Of a DNA stretch of 64,000 nucleotides, positions 30,280 to 39,933 are shown piece by piece. Position numbers and translations under genes: made by a program. The DNA is from DASSQJ01 sp963772645 (GTDB taxonomy: Bacteria; Actinomycetota; Actinomycetes; Actinomycetales; Dermatophilaceae). The notes under the pieces are model-generated. The model saw nothing but the letters and a program-made list of their open reading frames with translations. It did not search any database and was not told the DNA's origin. Numbering within the stretch: the stretch's first letter is position 1; every line of letters starts with the position of its first letter. The stretch lies in the NCBI GenBank assembly GCA_963772645.1, contig CAVYYD010000007.1, positions 475,920 through 539,919 of the forward strand, written 5' to 3'.

Positions 30280-31508
30280 CACTCCCGCCACGTCCGCATG
30301 CCCGGCGGTACGGCGTCGAGGTAGGCCCGGTGGTTCCGGGCGGTCTCGACCACCGAGTCCCCGCCGAACTTCTCGAGGCAGGCCTCGGCGAGGGTGAGGG
30401 CGACCATCGCCTCGGCGACGACCCCCGCGGCCGGCACCGCGCAGACGTCGGAGCGCTGGTGGATGGCCCTCGCCTCCTCGTCGGAGGCGACGTCGACGGT
30501 CTCCAGGGCCCGCGGCACCGTGGAGATCGGCTTCATCGCGGCGCGCACGCGGAGCACCCCGCCCACCGACATCCCGCCCTCGGTCCCGCCGGCCCGGCCG
30601 GTGCGGCGCCGGATGACGCCGGCGTCGTCCCGGGCCATCTCGTCGTGCGCGGCGGAGCCGCGTCGTGCCGCGGTGCGGAAGCCGTCGCCCACCTCGACCC
30701 CCTTGATCGCCTGGATCCCCATCAGCGCCGCGGCGAGGCGGGCGTCGAGCCGGCGGTCCCAGTGCACGTGCGAGCCGAGGCCCGGGGGCAGCCCGTGGGC
30801 CACCACCTCGACGACCCCACCGAGGGTGTCGCCGTCGCGCCGGGCGGCGTCGACCTCGGCGACCATCGCGGCCGACGCCGCCGGGTCCAGCGCGCGGACC
30901 GGGTCGGCGTCGAGCGCGTCGACGTCGGCTGGGGTGGGCAGCGGCCCGTCCTCGGGCGCACCGGCGGTGCCGATGGCGACGGTGTGCGAGACGAGGCGGA
31001 TGCCGTAGGCCTGCTCGAGGAGCCGGGCGGCGACGGCGCCGAGCGCCACCCGGGCCGCGGTCTCGCGGGCCGAGGCCCGCTCGAGCACCGGCCGGGCGTC
31101 CTCGAAGCCGTACTTCTGCATCCCGACGAGGTCGGCGTGCCCCGGGCGGGGGCGGGTCAGCGGGCGGTTGCGGGCCAGCTCCTTCTCCGAGCCCACGTCG
31201 TCGGCGGCGGCGTACTCGTCCTCGCCGACCGGGTCGGGGCTCATCACCGTGCGCCACTTGGGCCACTCGGTGTTGCCGATCCGGATCGCCACCGGCGAGC
31301 CGAGGGTGCGCCCGAGCCGGACCCCGCCGAGGATCTCGACCTCGTCCTGCTCGAACTTCTGCCGGGCGCCGCGCCCGTAGCCGAGGCGGCGACGGGCCAG
31401 GGCGGCGGCGACGTCGGCGGTCCGCACCTCGATGCCCGCGGGCAGGCCCTCGATGGTCGCGACGAGGGCGGGCCCGTGCGACTCCCCGGCGGTCAGCCAG
31501 CGCAGCAT
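30279..31508 (-). CDS. aroC: Chorismate synthase
   Basis: Converts EPSP to chorismate with reduced FMN. It is 409 aa. Signatures are LTAGESHGPAL at the N-terminus, TRPRPGHADLVGMQKYG, and GRAGGTEGGMSVG with the C-terminal QRSDVCAVPAAGVVAEAM. ATG start with GGAAGGA upstream. It lies 24 nt after the prepilin peptidase gene. Confidence 0.97.
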   Translation of the reverse strand: MLRWLTAGESHGPALVATIEGLPAGIEVRTADVAAALARRRLGYGRGARQKFEQDEVEILGGVRLGRTLGSPVAIRIGNTEWPKWRTVMSPDPVGEDEYAAADDVGSEKELARNRPLTRPRPGHADLVGMQKYGFEDARPVLERASARETAARVALGAVAARLLEQAYGIRLVSHTVAIGTAGAPEDGPLPTPADVDALDADPVRALDPAASAAMVAEVDAARRDGDTLGGVVEVVAHGLPPGLGSHVHWDRRLDARLAAALMGIQAIKGVEVGDGFRTAARRGSAAHDEMARDDAGVIRRRTGRAGGTEGGMSVGGVLRVRAAMKPISTVPRALETVDVASDEEARAIHQRSDVCAVPAAGVVAEAMVALTLAEACLEKFGGDSVVETARNHRAYLDAVPPGMRTWRE

Positions 31509-31532
31509 GGGACGAATCCTTCCACGCGGGGC

Positions 31533-32258
31533 TCAGCCGCCCGCGAGCCAGGTCAGGATCCGGGCGGCGAAGGCGATGGCGACCCATGCGCCGAGGCACA
31601 TCGCCGGCCCGTACGCGATGTGGGTCTTGCGCCCGGCCCGCCCGAGGACGAGCAGGGCCACGGCCGCGAGGCCGCCGATGAGGAACCCGGCCGCCATCCC
31701 CACGACGAGGTGCGCCATGCTCAGCCAGCCCAGGACCGCGCCGATGACCGGGGCGAGCCGCACGTCGCCGCCGCCCACCCCTCCACCGGGCAGCAGCGAC
31801 AGGAGGAGGTAGAACCCGCCCATCACGACGACTCCGATGAGCGCGCCGCGCCACCGCGACTCCCCCGTGGCGACGGTCGCGACGAGGAGCAGCCCCGCCA
31901 GCCACCCACCGGTGGGCACGACCAGCCCGACCGGGAGCCGGTGCACGTCGAGGTCGGTGTAGGTCAGCGCGGTCGTCAGCCACGCGAAGAGGAGGTAGAC
32001 CGGCAGCGCAGCCCACCCACCGAGGCCGCCGACCGACCACGTCGCCACGGCGGCGAGGCCACCGGTGAGCGGGCCGGTCCACCACGAGGGGCCGGGTGCC
32101 CGCTCGACCGCGTCCTCGGCGATCCGGTACCCGCCGGTGGCGAGCTCGCGCCCAGTGAGGTGGCCGAGGACCCCGAGGACGAATGCGGCGGCCAGGACCG
32201 GCCACCATGGCGTCCCGGCCGGCGTGGCCGACGTGGCCATGCCGACCGCGGCGGTCAT
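31533..32258 (-). CDS. Prepilin peptidase (A24 family)
   Basis: 241-residue membrane aspartyl protease that cleaves and may methylate type IV prepilin-like proteins. Catalytic aspartates are in YTDLDVHRLP and in the GxGD-type motif GGVGGGDVRLAP. About six membrane segments occupy the rest. The N-terminal zinc-type domain of full PilD is absent, as in short actinobacterial Tad/Flp-type peptidases. ATG overlaps the aroE stop. No pilin gene is nearby; substrates must lie elsewhere. Confidence 0.9.
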   Translation of the reverse strand: MTAAVGMATSATPAGTPWWPVLAAAFVLGVLGHLTGRELATGGYRIAEDAVERAPGPSWWTGPLTGGLAAVATWSVGGLGGWAALPVYLLFAWLTTALTYTDLDVHRLPVGLVVPTGGWLAGLLLVATVATGESRWRGALIGVVVMGGFYLLLSLLPGGGVGGGDVRLAPVIGAVLGWLSMAHLVVGMAAGFLIGGLAAVALLVLGRAGRKTHIAYGPAMCLGAWVAIAFAARILTWLAGG

Positions 32259-33079
32259 GCCGGGCCCAGCGCCGCCCGGCCCGCCGCGAGCATCGCCTCG
32301 AGCGGTGCCGGGTGGCCGGTGAACAGCCGGAACTGCTCCGCCGCCTGGTGGACCAGCATGTCCAGGCCGCCGACGACGGTCATCCCGGCCGCCCCGGCCA
32401 CCCGGGCCAGCGGGGTCGGCCAGCCGGCGTAGACGACGTCGAGGAGCACCCCGTGGTGCTCGGCGGGGACCGTGGCCGCCAGCAGCGCGGACGCCTCGGG
32501 GGGCACGGTGGCGACCACGACGTCGTCGCGGGTGGTGTGCCAGGCGTCGATCGCCGCGACCGAGCCGCTGCGCACCCCGATGCCGAGGTCGAGCGCCCAC
32601 TCGAGGAGGTCGGCCGCCCGCGAGGTGTCGCGCGCCCGCACGGTGACGGTGGTGACCCCGAGCTCGGCGAGGCCGAGCACCGCGGAGCGGGCCGTGGCAC
32701 CCGCGCCGAGGACCAGCGCCCGGGTCGGGGTGCCGCTCAGGTGCGGCCGCAGCGCGCCGACGACCCCGGCGACGTCGGTGTTCGTCGCGTCCCAGCCACC
32801 GTCGCGTCGCCGGACCAGCGTGTTCGCCGCCGACGACAGCCGGGCCACGGCCGAGACCTCGGTGGCGACCCCGAGCGCGACCTCCTTGAGCGGCATCGTC
32901 AGGGACAGCCCGCGCCACTGCTCGTCGAGGCCGGCGACGACGTCGGCGAGCTCGTCGGCGCGCACCTCGAGGCGCCCGTAGTCCCAGTCGCCGAGCCCGG
33001 CCGCGGTGTAGCCCGCCCGGTGCAGGACCGGGGAGAGCGAGTGCGCGACCGGGGAGCCGAGGACCGCGGCCCTCAGCAC
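32255..33079 (-). CDS. aroE: Shikimate dehydrogenase
   Basis: NADPH-dependent reduction of 3-dehydroshikimate. It is 274 aa. Substrate site LGSPVAHSLSP, catalytic Lys in LTMPLKEVAL, NTD in ATNTDVAGV, the nucleotide loop VLGAGATARSAVLGL and terminal GLDMLVHQAAEQF. GTG start lies within the last codons of mltG. Confidence 0.94.
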   Translation of the reverse strand: MLRAAVLGSPVAHSLSPVLHRAGYTAAGLGDWDYGRLEVRADELADVVAGLDEQWRGLSLTMPLKEVALGVATEVSAVARLSSAANTLVRRRDGGWDATNTDVAGVVGALRPHLSGTPTRALVLGAGATARSAVLGLAELGVTTVTVRARDTSRAADLLEWALDLGIGVRSGSVAAIDAWHTTRDDVVVATVPPEASALLAATVPAEHHGVLLDVVYAGWPTPLARVAGAAGMTVVGGLDMLVHQAAEQFRLFTGHPAPLEAMLAAGRAALGPA

Positions 33080-34263
33080 TTGCCCGGGTTGGCCGAGCAC
33101 CAGGCGTTGAACTCCTGGACGTTTCGGTCGTGCTCGGCCTGGGTGGAGGCGAACTTGGTCTCGCCGGTGTCCGGGTTGACGGTGACGAAGAAGACCCAGC
33201 TCCCCGGGGTCGGGTCGGCCGCCGCCTTGATCGAGGCCGCACCGGGGTTGCCGATCGGCCCGGGCGGCAGGCCGGGGTGCTTGTAGGTGTTGTACGGGCT
33301 GTCCGACGCGCGCTGCTCGTTGGTGGTCCCCGCCTTGCCCCGCTGCTGCGCCGCGTAGTGGACGGTGGAGTCCATCTGGAGCAGTCCGTAGCTCGGCGGC
33401 CCGCCCTCGAGCCGGTTGAGGATGACCCGGGCGACCTTGCCGCGGTCGGCGTCGCCGCTCACCTCGCCCTCGACGATCGAGGCGATGGTCAGGGTGCGCT
33501 CCCAGCTCTTCTCCGCGACACCGGCGTCCTTGAGGGTCTTCACGGTCAGCGCGACCATCTGCTTGAGCTGGTCGGTGGCGCTGGTCTTGTCCCCGAACTC
33601 GTAGCTGGCCGGGAACAGCCAGCCCTCGACGTTGCCCTTGGCCTGGGCCGGCAGCCCGATGGCCTTGGTGTCCTTGGCGGCCTTCTCGTAGTCCGCGACG
33701 GGGGTGCCGGTTCCCTTGGAGAGCACGGCGAAGACCTCGTCCTTCCACAGCCCCTCGCGCACGGTGACCCGGTCGGCGATCCGGTTGGCCGGGTCGATGA
33801 GCACGGCGAACGCGTCGGCGCCGCTCATCTGCTTGCGCATCGCGTACGTGCCCGGCTGGATCTTCGCGGCGGACTGCGGGTCGCCGGCGGCGGCCTGGAG
33901 GTAGGCGGTGCGGGTCTTCGTCACGCCCGCGTCGCGCAGGGTCGTCGCGATGTCCTCACCGGTGTCGCCGGGGTTGACGACCACCTTGACCTCGCCCTCG
34001 CCCGGGCCGGGGTAGTCCAGGTCCTGGCTGGAGCCGCCGGCGAAGACCCCGGCGAGGGCGGGGCGCAGCACGGTCCACGCGGCGTAGGCGCCACCGCCGA
34101 CGAGGGCGATGGTGACGACGAGCACGACGAGACGCCGCCCGCGGCGTCGTGGGGGCCGGCGCCGCTTGTCGTGCAGCTCGCGGCGGGTCTGGGGCGCGGG
34201 AGCCGAGCGGTGTCCCCCGGGCTCGTCACCGAAGATCGTGTCGGTGAAGTCCTGGTGAGTCAC
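33073..34263 (-). CDS. mltG: Endolytic peptidoglycan transglycosylase MltG
   Basis: Cleaves nascent glycan strands and sets their length at the membrane. It is 396 aa. A basic cytoplasmic N-terminus (residues 1-44) is followed by a single membrane anchor LVVLVVTIALVGGGAYAAW, a LysM-like region around VVNPGDTGEDIATTLRDAGV, and the YceG catalytic domain with the glutamate in ASIVEGEV and LNRLEGG, LQMDSTVHYA, SPYNTYKHPGLPPGPI. GTG start overlaps the ruvX stop. Confidence 0.94.
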   Translation of the reverse strand: MTHQDFTDTIFGDEPGGHRSAPAPQTRRELHDKRRRPPRRRGRRLVVLVVTIALVGGGAYAAWTVLRPALAGVFAGGSSQDLDYPGPGEGEVKVVVNPGDTGEDIATTLRDAGVTKTRTAYLQAAAGDPQSAAKIQPGTYAMRKQMSGADAFAVLIDPANRIADRVTVREGLWKDEVFAVLSKGTGTPVADYEKAAKDTKAIGLPAQAKGNVEGWLFPASYEFGDKTSATDQLKQMVALTVKTLKDAGVAEKSWERTLTIASIVEGEVSGDADRGKVARVILNRLEGGPPSYGLLQMDSTVHYAAQQRGKAGTTNEQRASDSPYNTYKHPGLPPGPIGNPGAASIKAAADPTPGSWVFFVTVNPDTGETKFASTQAEHDRNVQEFNAWCSANPGKC

Positions 34264-34793
34264 GTCCTCGTGCCCTTCGTCCGTGGCTTGCGCCGTCGTC
34301 CTCCGACCGGCTCCCCGGCGGGGGACCCGGTCCTGCGCTCGGCGTCGAGGGCCGACTGGAGGATGAGCACCGCCGCGGCCTGGTCGACCACGGCCCGCTG
34401 CCGCCTCCCGGCGACCCCGCTGTCACGGAGCGCACGGTGCGCGTCGACGGTGCTCAGGCGCTCGTCGACCAGACGGACCTGAACGGGCGCGACACGCGCC
34501 GCCAGCACCGAAGCATACGTGCGCGCACGCTCCGCGGACGGCCCTTCGCCCCCGTCGAGTGACTTCGGGAGGCCGACGACCACCCCGACGGCGGTGCTCC
34601 CGGCGACCAGGTCCGCGATCTCCTCGACGTCCGGGTCCCCCGCGGACGGGGCCGCGGCGGGGTCCCGGCGCAGGGTGGCGACCGGCGTGGCCAGGACGCC
34701 GCCGGGGTCGCTGACGGCCACCCCGACCCGCACGGAGCCGACGTCGACACCCACCAGGACGCCCCGGTTCGACCCCTGCGCGGCCCCGGGCAT
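34260..34793 (-). CDS. ruvX: Putative Holliday junction resolvase RuvX/YqgF
   Basis: RNase H-fold nuclease implicated in pre-16S rRNA 5'-end processing and recombination. 177 aa from the ATG at 34793. Motifs: VGVDVGSVRVGVAVSD with the first catalytic Asp, VVGLPKSLDG, VRLVDERLSTVDA and DQAAAVLILQSALD. I preferred this ATG over one 9 codons upstream because it overlaps the alaS stop in the usual TGATG-like fashion. Confidence 0.93.
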   Translation of the reverse strand: MPGAAQGSNRGVLVGVDVGSVRVGVAVSDPGGVLATPVATLRRDPAAAPSAGDPDVEEIADLVAGSTAVGVVVGLPKSLDGGEGPSAERARTYASVLAARVAPVQVRLVDERLSTVDAHRALRDSGVAGRRQRAVVDQAAAVLILQSALDAERRTGSPAGEPVGGRRRKPRTKGTRT

Positions 34794-37489
34794 CAGCCGG
34801 CGAGCTCCCCCACGCGCCACTCCACGGCCGCGAGCGCCTCACCGACCTTCGCCGGGTCCTGGCCGCCGCCCTGGGCGATGTCGTCCTTGCCGCCGCCGCC
34901 GCCGCCGAGCGCCCCCGCCGCGGCGCGGACGAGCTCACCGGCCCGGATGCCCCGCCCGCGCGCCGCCTGGTTCGTCGCGACGACGACCACCGGACGGCCC
35001 TTGGCCACGCCGGTCACGGCGACCACCGACGGGCGGTCCTCCCCGAGCCGCCCGCGCAGGTCCAGCACCATGGTGCGCACGTCACCCGCGTCGGCCTCAC
35101 CCGCGTCGTGGCCGAGGAAGGTGACCCCGCCGACGTCGCGCGCCCGCCCGGTGAGGCCGCCGGCCGCCGCCTGCAGCTGCTCCCGGCGGAGCCGGTCGAG
35201 GTCGCGCTCCGCGTCCTTGAGCCGGGTCATCAGGCCCGAGACCCGCTCTTGCAGGTCCTCCGGGCGCCCCTTGACCAGCTCGGTGAGCTGCCCGACGATG
35301 GCGTGCTCGCGGGCCAGGAACGAGTAGGCGTCGGTCCCGACCAGCGCCTCGACCCGGCGCACGCCCGAGCCGATCGAGGACTCGCCCAGCAGGGTGACGA
35401 GGCCGAGCTGGGTGGTGTGCTCCGCGTGGGTGCCGCCGCACAGCTCGCGCGCCCAGTCCCCGACCGACACGACCCGCACCGCGTCCCCGTACTTCTCGCC
35501 GAAGAGCGCCATCGCCCCCGACTCGACCGCCTCCCGCTGGGACATGATCTCGGCGTGGACCGCGAGGTCCTGGAGCAGCAGGGTGTTGACCCGCTGCTCG
35601 ACGTCCTTGAGCACCGACGGTGGCAGCGCCTGCGCGGCGTTGACGTCGAACCGGAACCGGCCGGGCGCGTTCTCCGAGCCGGCCTGGGTCGCGGTCTCGC
35701 CGAGCGCCTCGCGGATCGCCTTGTGGACCATGTGCGTCGCGGTGTGCGCCCGGGAGATCGACCGGCGCCGCTCGACGTCGACCTCGGCGAGCGCCGCGTC
35801 GCCGACCGCGACCTCGCCGGAGACGACGCGGGCCCGGTGGACGACGAGCCCGGTGATCGGCGACTGGACGTCGCGGACCTCGATCACCGCCCCGCTGTCC
35901 AGCCGCAGCCGCCCGCCGTCGGCGAGCTGGCCACCGCCCTCGGCGTAGAACGGGGTGCGGTCCAGGACGAGCTCGACGTCCTCGCCCGGTCCGACGACCG
36001 GGACCGTCTCCCCGCCGCGGATCAGGCCCGCCACCCGCGCCTCGGAGACGACCTCGGAGTACCCGGTGAACTCGACCGGGCCGCCGAGGGCGTCGGACAC
36101 CTGGCGGTAGGCGTGGGTGTCGCCGTGGGCGACCTTCTTGGCCCTCGCGTCCGCCTTGGCCCGGTCGCGCTGCTCCTGCATGAGCCGGGTGAAGCCCTCA
36201 CGGTCGACCTCGAGCCCCTGCTCGGAGGCCATCTCCAGGGTGAGGTCGATGGGGAAGCCGTAGGTGTCGTGCAGCTGGAACGCCTGCTCGCCGGTGAGGA
36301 CGGTGCCGCCGGCCGCCCGGGTCCGCGAGACCGCGGTGTCCAGGATGGTCGTCCCCGCCGCGAGGGTGCGGCGGAAGGCCTCCTCCTCGGCGTAGGCGAC
36401 CTGGGAGATCCGCTGCCAGTCGCGCTCGAGCTCGGGGTAGGACTGCTTCATCCGCTCCAGCGAGACCGGCAGGAGGTGGGGCAGGCACGGGTCGTCGTAG
36501 CCGAGCAGGCGCATCGCCCGCACCGAGCGGCGCAGCATCCGGCGCAGCACGTAGCCGCGGCCCTCGTTGCCGGGGGTCACCCCGTCGCCGATGAGCATGA
36601 GCGAGGAGCGCACGTGGTCGGCGACGACCCGCAGCCGGACGTCGTCCGGGTGGCTGCTGGCCGCGGAGTGCCCGGAGTGCTCGCCGTAGCGCCGGCCGGA
36701 CATCTCGGCCGCGCGCTGGAGCACCGGGTAGACCTCGTCGATCTCGTACATCGTGTCGACGCCCTGGAGGATCGAGGCGATCCGCTCCAGCCCCATGCCG
36801 GTGTCGATGTTCCGGCGCGGCAGCGGGCCGGAGACGTCGAAGTCCTCCTTGCTGCGGACCGCGGTGAGGTCGTCCTGCATGAAGACGAGGTTCCAGAACT
36901 CGAGGAAGCGGTCCTCGTCGACCGCGGGGCCGCCCTCGGGGCCGTAGTCGGGACCGCGGTCGTAGTAGATCTCCGAGCACGGGCCGCCGGGGCCCGGCAC
37001 GCCCATGTGCCAGTAGTTGTCCGCCTTCCCGCGGCGCACGATCCGCTGCTCGGGGATGCCGGTGAGCTCGAGCCACAGCTCGATCGACTCGTCGTCGCCG
37101 TCGAGCACCGTGGCCCAGAGCCGGTCGCCGTCGATGCCGAGGCCGCCGTGCTCGCGGGAGGTGGTGACGAGCTCCCAGGCGAGCCGGATCGCGCCCTCCT
37201 TGAAGTAGTCCCCGAACGAGAAGTTGCCGTTCATCTGGAAGAACGTGCCGTGCCGGGAGGTCTTGCCGACCTCCTCGATGTCCTGGGTGCGCACGCACTT
37301 CTGAACGCTCGTGGCCCGCGCGTACGGCGCGGTCTCCTGGCCGAGGAAGTACGGCTTGAACGGCACCATGCCCGCGTTGACGAACAGCAGGTTGGGGTCG
37401 TCGTGGACCAGGGGGGCGGAGGGGACGACGGTGTGCCCGTTGCGTCCGAAGAAGTCGAGCCAGCGGCGCCGGATCTCAGCGGTTTCCAT
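34793..37489 (-). CDS. alaS: Alanyl-tRNA synthetase
   Basis: 898 aa, full length. Class II catalytic core from RRRWLDFFGRNGH with NLLFVNAGM, the editing-domain zinc motif HTATHMVHKAIRE plus CGGTHA, and the C-Ala domain ending ALGGGGGGKDDIAQGGG. ATG with a ~45-nt leader; TAGCAT at 37532-37537 is the likely -10. It heads the ruvX-mltG-aroE operon. Confidence 0.97.
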   Translation of the reverse strand: METAEIRRRWLDFFGRNGHTVVPSAPLVHDDPNLLFVNAGMVPFKPYFLGQETAPYARATSVQKCVRTQDIEEVGKTSRHGTFFQMNGNFSFGDYFKEGAIRLAWELVTTSREHGGLGIDGDRLWATVLDGDDESIELWLELTGIPEQRIVRRGKADNYWHMGVPGPGGPCSEIYYDRGPDYGPEGGPAVDEDRFLEFWNLVFMQDDLTAVRSKEDFDVSGPLPRRNIDTGMGLERIASILQGVDTMYEIDEVYPVLQRAAEMSGRRYGEHSGHSAASSHPDDVRLRVVADHVRSSLMLIGDGVTPGNEGRGYVLRRMLRRSVRAMRLLGYDDPCLPHLLPVSLERMKQSYPELERDWQRISQVAYAEEEAFRRTLAAGTTILDTAVSRTRAAGGTVLTGEQAFQLHDTYGFPIDLTLEMASEQGLEVDREGFTRLMQEQRDRAKADARAKKVAHGDTHAYRQVSDALGGPVEFTGYSEVVSEARVAGLIRGGETVPVVGPGEDVELVLDRTPFYAEGGGQLADGGRLRLDSGAVIEVRDVQSPITGLVVHRARVVSGEVAVGDAALAEVDVERRRSISRAHTATHMVHKAIREALGETATQAGSENAPGRFRFDVNAAQALPPSVLKDVEQRVNTLLLQDLAVHAEIMSQREAVESGAMALFGEKYGDAVRVVSVGDWARELCGGTHAEHTTQLGLVTLLGESSIGSGVRRVEALVGTDAYSFLAREHAIVGQLTELVKGRPEDLQERVSGLMTRLKDAERDLDRLRREQLQAAAGGLTGRARDVGGVTFLGHDAGEADAGDVRTMVLDLRGRLGEDRPSVVAVTGVAKGRPVVVVATNQAARGRGIRAGELVRAAAGALGGGGGGKDDIAQGGGQDPAKVGEALAAVEWRVGELAG

Positions 37490-37588
37490 TGGGGAGTCAC
37501 AGTCCTCGGGTCGGCGTGCGCGGTGGGCGACATGCTATGCCGCGCGGCGCACGGGTGGAGGGGTCGGGCAGGGGCGGAGCGGGGGCGG

Positions 37589-37987
37589 TCAGGGCCCCTC
37601 GGGAGCTCGTCCAGGCTCGCCGGCACCGGGCCGCGCCGGCGCGGCGGACGCCCGGCCGCCGGGGTCCAGGAGCAGCGCCCGCGCCTCGTCCGGGCTCAGC
37701 GACCGGCCCGGGTCGTCCACCCCCAGGGCGGCGGCGTGCCGCCGGTCGGGGTCCCACCCGGCCTCGACCTCGAGCTCGGGAACGGTCGCCCCGGGCGCGT
37801 GCCGCGGGGCGCGGCTCGTGGCGTCGGCCCGGACCGCGACCTCCACCGCCTCGCGCAGCTCGGCCTCGCGCCGCGCGGACGCCTCCCGGACGGTACCGAC
37901 GAAGCGGCGGGTGGCCGGCAGGCGCCACCCGACGTAGCCGGCCCCGAGCGCGAGGCCGGCGAGCAGGACCGCGGTGCGCGCCCTCAT
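37589..37987 (-). CDS. Small membrane-anchored protein next to alaS
   Basis: 132 residues. A single N-terminal membrane segment (AVLLAGLALGAGYVGW, residues 6-21), then a charged helix FVGTVREASARREAELREAVEVAV and a disordered Pro/Gly/Ala tail. Its position, overlapping the DUF948-type gene upstream (ATGA) and preceding alaS, matches the DUF6167-type gene of other actinobacteria. Function unknown. Confidence 0.75.
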   Translation of the reverse strand: MRARTAVLLAGLALGAGYVGWRLPATRRFVGTVREASARREAELREAVEVAVRADATSRAPRHAPGATVPELEVEAGWDPDRRHAAALGVDDPGRSLSPDEARALLLDPGGRASAAPARPGAGEPGRAPEGP

Positions 37988-38349
37988 CGCTCGCCCCGGC
38001 GCAGGCCGGACAGCGCGACCCGGACGCCGTAGCTGAACGCCGCGACCTTGATCAGCGGCGAGCCGAGGGTCGCGGCGACCACCGAGGTGAGCGCCGAGGC
38101 GTTGCTCGTCATCGCGCCGACGTTGCTCGTGATGCCGTCCACCCGGGTCAGCTGGTCGTTGGCCAGGCTCACGGTGTCGGTCAGGCCCTTCAGGGTGGGC
38201 TGGACGTTGTCGGTGGTCTCCCGCAGGCTGGCGCGGGTCTCGTCGAGGATCCGGCCGGCCTTGCCGACCAGCCCCGCGACCCTGACCACGAGGTAGGCGA
38301 ACGCCAGTGCGGCGACGAGCCCCGCGATCCCTCCGAGCGTGACCTCCAT
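37984..38349 (-). CDS. DUF948-type membrane protein
   Basis: 121 residues. An N-terminal membrane helix (GIAGLVAALAFAYLVVRVAGLV) is followed by an amphipathic coiled coil ILDETRASLRETTDNVQPTLKGL and a second hydrophobic stretch near the end. DUF948 proteins are often annotated as general-stress or envelope proteins; function unknown. The ATG stands 7 nt after a TAGGGT -10 box. Confidence 0.85.
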   Translation of the reverse strand: MEVTLGGIAGLVAALAFAYLVVRVAGLVGKAGRILDETRASLRETTDNVQPTLKGLTDTVSLANDQLTRVDGITSNVGAMTSNASALTSVVAATLGSPLIKVAAFSYGVRVALSGLRRGER

Positions 38350-38356
38350 GGCGGCG

Positions 38357-38362
38357 ACCCTA
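38357..38362 (-). promoter_or_regulatory. -10 box for leaderless DUF948 transcript
   Basis: TAGGGT on the minus strand, 7 nt before the ATG at 38349. Confidence 0.42.
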
Positions 38363-38405
38363 CCGGGGCGGCGGGGTCGGCGGCGCACCGATTCGCCGGG
38401 GCCGG

Positions 38406-39830
38406 CTAGCGGCCGAGCCGCTCTCGGAGCCAGCGCCAGCGCTCCTGGAGACGGGCCTCGAAGCCGCGGTCGGTGGGTCGGTAGTAGTCGGTCCGGCCCT
38501 GGAGGTCCTCGGGCAGGTACTGCTGCGCGGCCACGCCGTCGGGCTCGTCGTGGGCGTAGACGTACGCAGGGGCACGTTCGCGCCCGGCGGCCCGGGCCGA
38601 GGCGCCGGCGACCCGCCCGGCCCCCGCGTACCCGCTGCCCCGCAGGTGCAGCGGCACCGGGCCGCCGCGGCCGGAGCGGACGTCGGCGATGGCCTCGTTG
38701 ATGCCGGTGTAGGCGGCGTTCGACTTCGGCGCGAGCGTGGTGTGCACCACGGCCTGGGCGAGGATGATGCGCGCCTCGGGCATCCCCACCTGGGCCACCG
38801 CGTGCATCGCCGCCACGGCGGTCTGCAGGGCGGTGGGGTCGGCCATGCCGACGTCCTCGGACGCCGCGATGACCACGCGCCGGGCGATGAACCGGGGGTC
38901 CTCCCCGGCCTCGAGCATCCGGGCCAGGTAGTGCAGGGCCGCGTCGACGTCGGAGCCGCGCATGCTCTTGATGAGGGCGGAGGCGACGTCGTAGTGCTGG
39001 TCGCCGGCCCGGTCGTAGCGCACCGCCGCGTGCGCGACCGCCTGCTCGGTGTGGGCGAGGGTCACCTCGAGCGGCTCGGGGCGCTCGGCCCCCGGGGCCA
39101 GGTCGTCCTCGGCGACGCCGGCCGCGGCCTCGAGGAAGGTCAGGGCCCGGCGGGCGTCGCCGCCGGCGAGCCGGACCAGGTGGTCGCGCGCGTCCCCGGC
39201 GAGGGCGTAGGCGCCGGCCAGCCCGCGCTCGTCGGCCACCGCGCTCGCCAGCACGTCGGCGACCTCGGCGTCGGTGAGGGGGACGAGGGTGACGAGCATC
39301 GAGCGCGAGAGCAGCGGCGCGATGACCGAGAAGCTCGGGTTCTCGGTGGTCGCCGCGACGAGGACCACCTGGCGGTTCTCCACCCCGGGCAGCAGGGCGT
39401 CCTGCTGGGCCTTGGTGAAGCGGTGGATCTCGTCGAGGAACAGCACCGTCTGCCGGCCGTAGAGGTCGCGGGCGCGGTTCGCCTGCTCCATCACCGCCCG
39501 GACGTCCTTGACTCCCGCGGTGACCGCCGAGAGCTCGACGAACTCGCGGTCGGCCGCGGTCGCGACCAGGTGCGCGAGCGTGGTCTTGCCGGTGCCCGGG
39601 GGGCCCCAGAGGATGGCGCTCAGCGGCCCGGCCGCTCCCCCGCTCCCGGCGATGAGCCGGCGCAGCGGGCTGCCCGCCCGGAGCACCTCCCCCTGGCCGC
39701 GGACCTCCTCGACGGTGCGCGGCCGCATCCGCACCGCGAGCGGCGGCAGCAGCCCCCCGCCGGGTCCGGCTCCGGGGCCGTCGCCGCCCCGCGCCGCCGC
39801 ACCGAAGAGGTCGGTCCCGTCCTGGCTCAC
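38406..39830 (-). CDS. rarA: Replication-associated recombination protein RarA (MgsA)
   Basis: 474-residue AAA+ ATPase acting at stalled forks. Walker A GPPGTGKTT (about residue 75), Walker B LFLDEIHRF, sensor AATTENPSFSV, and the tetramerisation/C-terminal part with SALIKSMRGSDVDAALHYLARM, ASEDVGMADP and PRHLR-like LHLRGSGY. GTG start 6 nt after TAGCCT. Confidence 0.95.
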   Translation of the reverse strand: MSQDGTDLFGAAARGGDGPGAGPGGGLLPPLAVRMRPRTVEEVRGQGEVLRAGSPLRRLIAGSGGAAGPLSAILWGPPGTGKTTLAHLVATAADREFVELSAVTAGVKDVRAVMEQANRARDLYGRQTVLFLDEIHRFTKAQQDALLPGVENRQVVLVAATTENPSFSVIAPLLSRSMLVTLVPLTDAEVADVLASAVADERGLAGAYALAGDARDHLVRLAGGDARRALTFLEAAAGVAEDDLAPGAERPEPLEVTLAHTEQAVAHAAVRYDRAGDQHYDVASALIKSMRGSDVDAALHYLARMLEAGEDPRFIARRVVIAASEDVGMADPTALQTAVAAMHAVAQVGMPEARIILAQAVVHTTLAPKSNAAYTGINEAIADVRSGRGGPVPLHLRGSGYAGAGRVAGASARAAGRERAPAYVYAHDEPDGVAAQQYLPEDLQGRTDYYRPTDRGFEARLQERWRWLRERLGR

Positions 39831-39836
39831 GGCCCG

Positions 39837-39842
39837 AGGCTA
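39837..39842 (-). promoter_or_regulatory. -10 box for leaderless rarA transcript
   Basis: TAGCCT on the minus strand, 6 nt before the rarA GTG. Confidence 0.42.
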
Positions 39843-39933
39843 CCCAGCGGGCACGGCGACCCCCGACCCAGCCGGTCCGGCCGTCGCGGCGACCGGTGCC
39901 CGGGGGCGGCCCGGGCCGTGGGACGCTGGCCAC

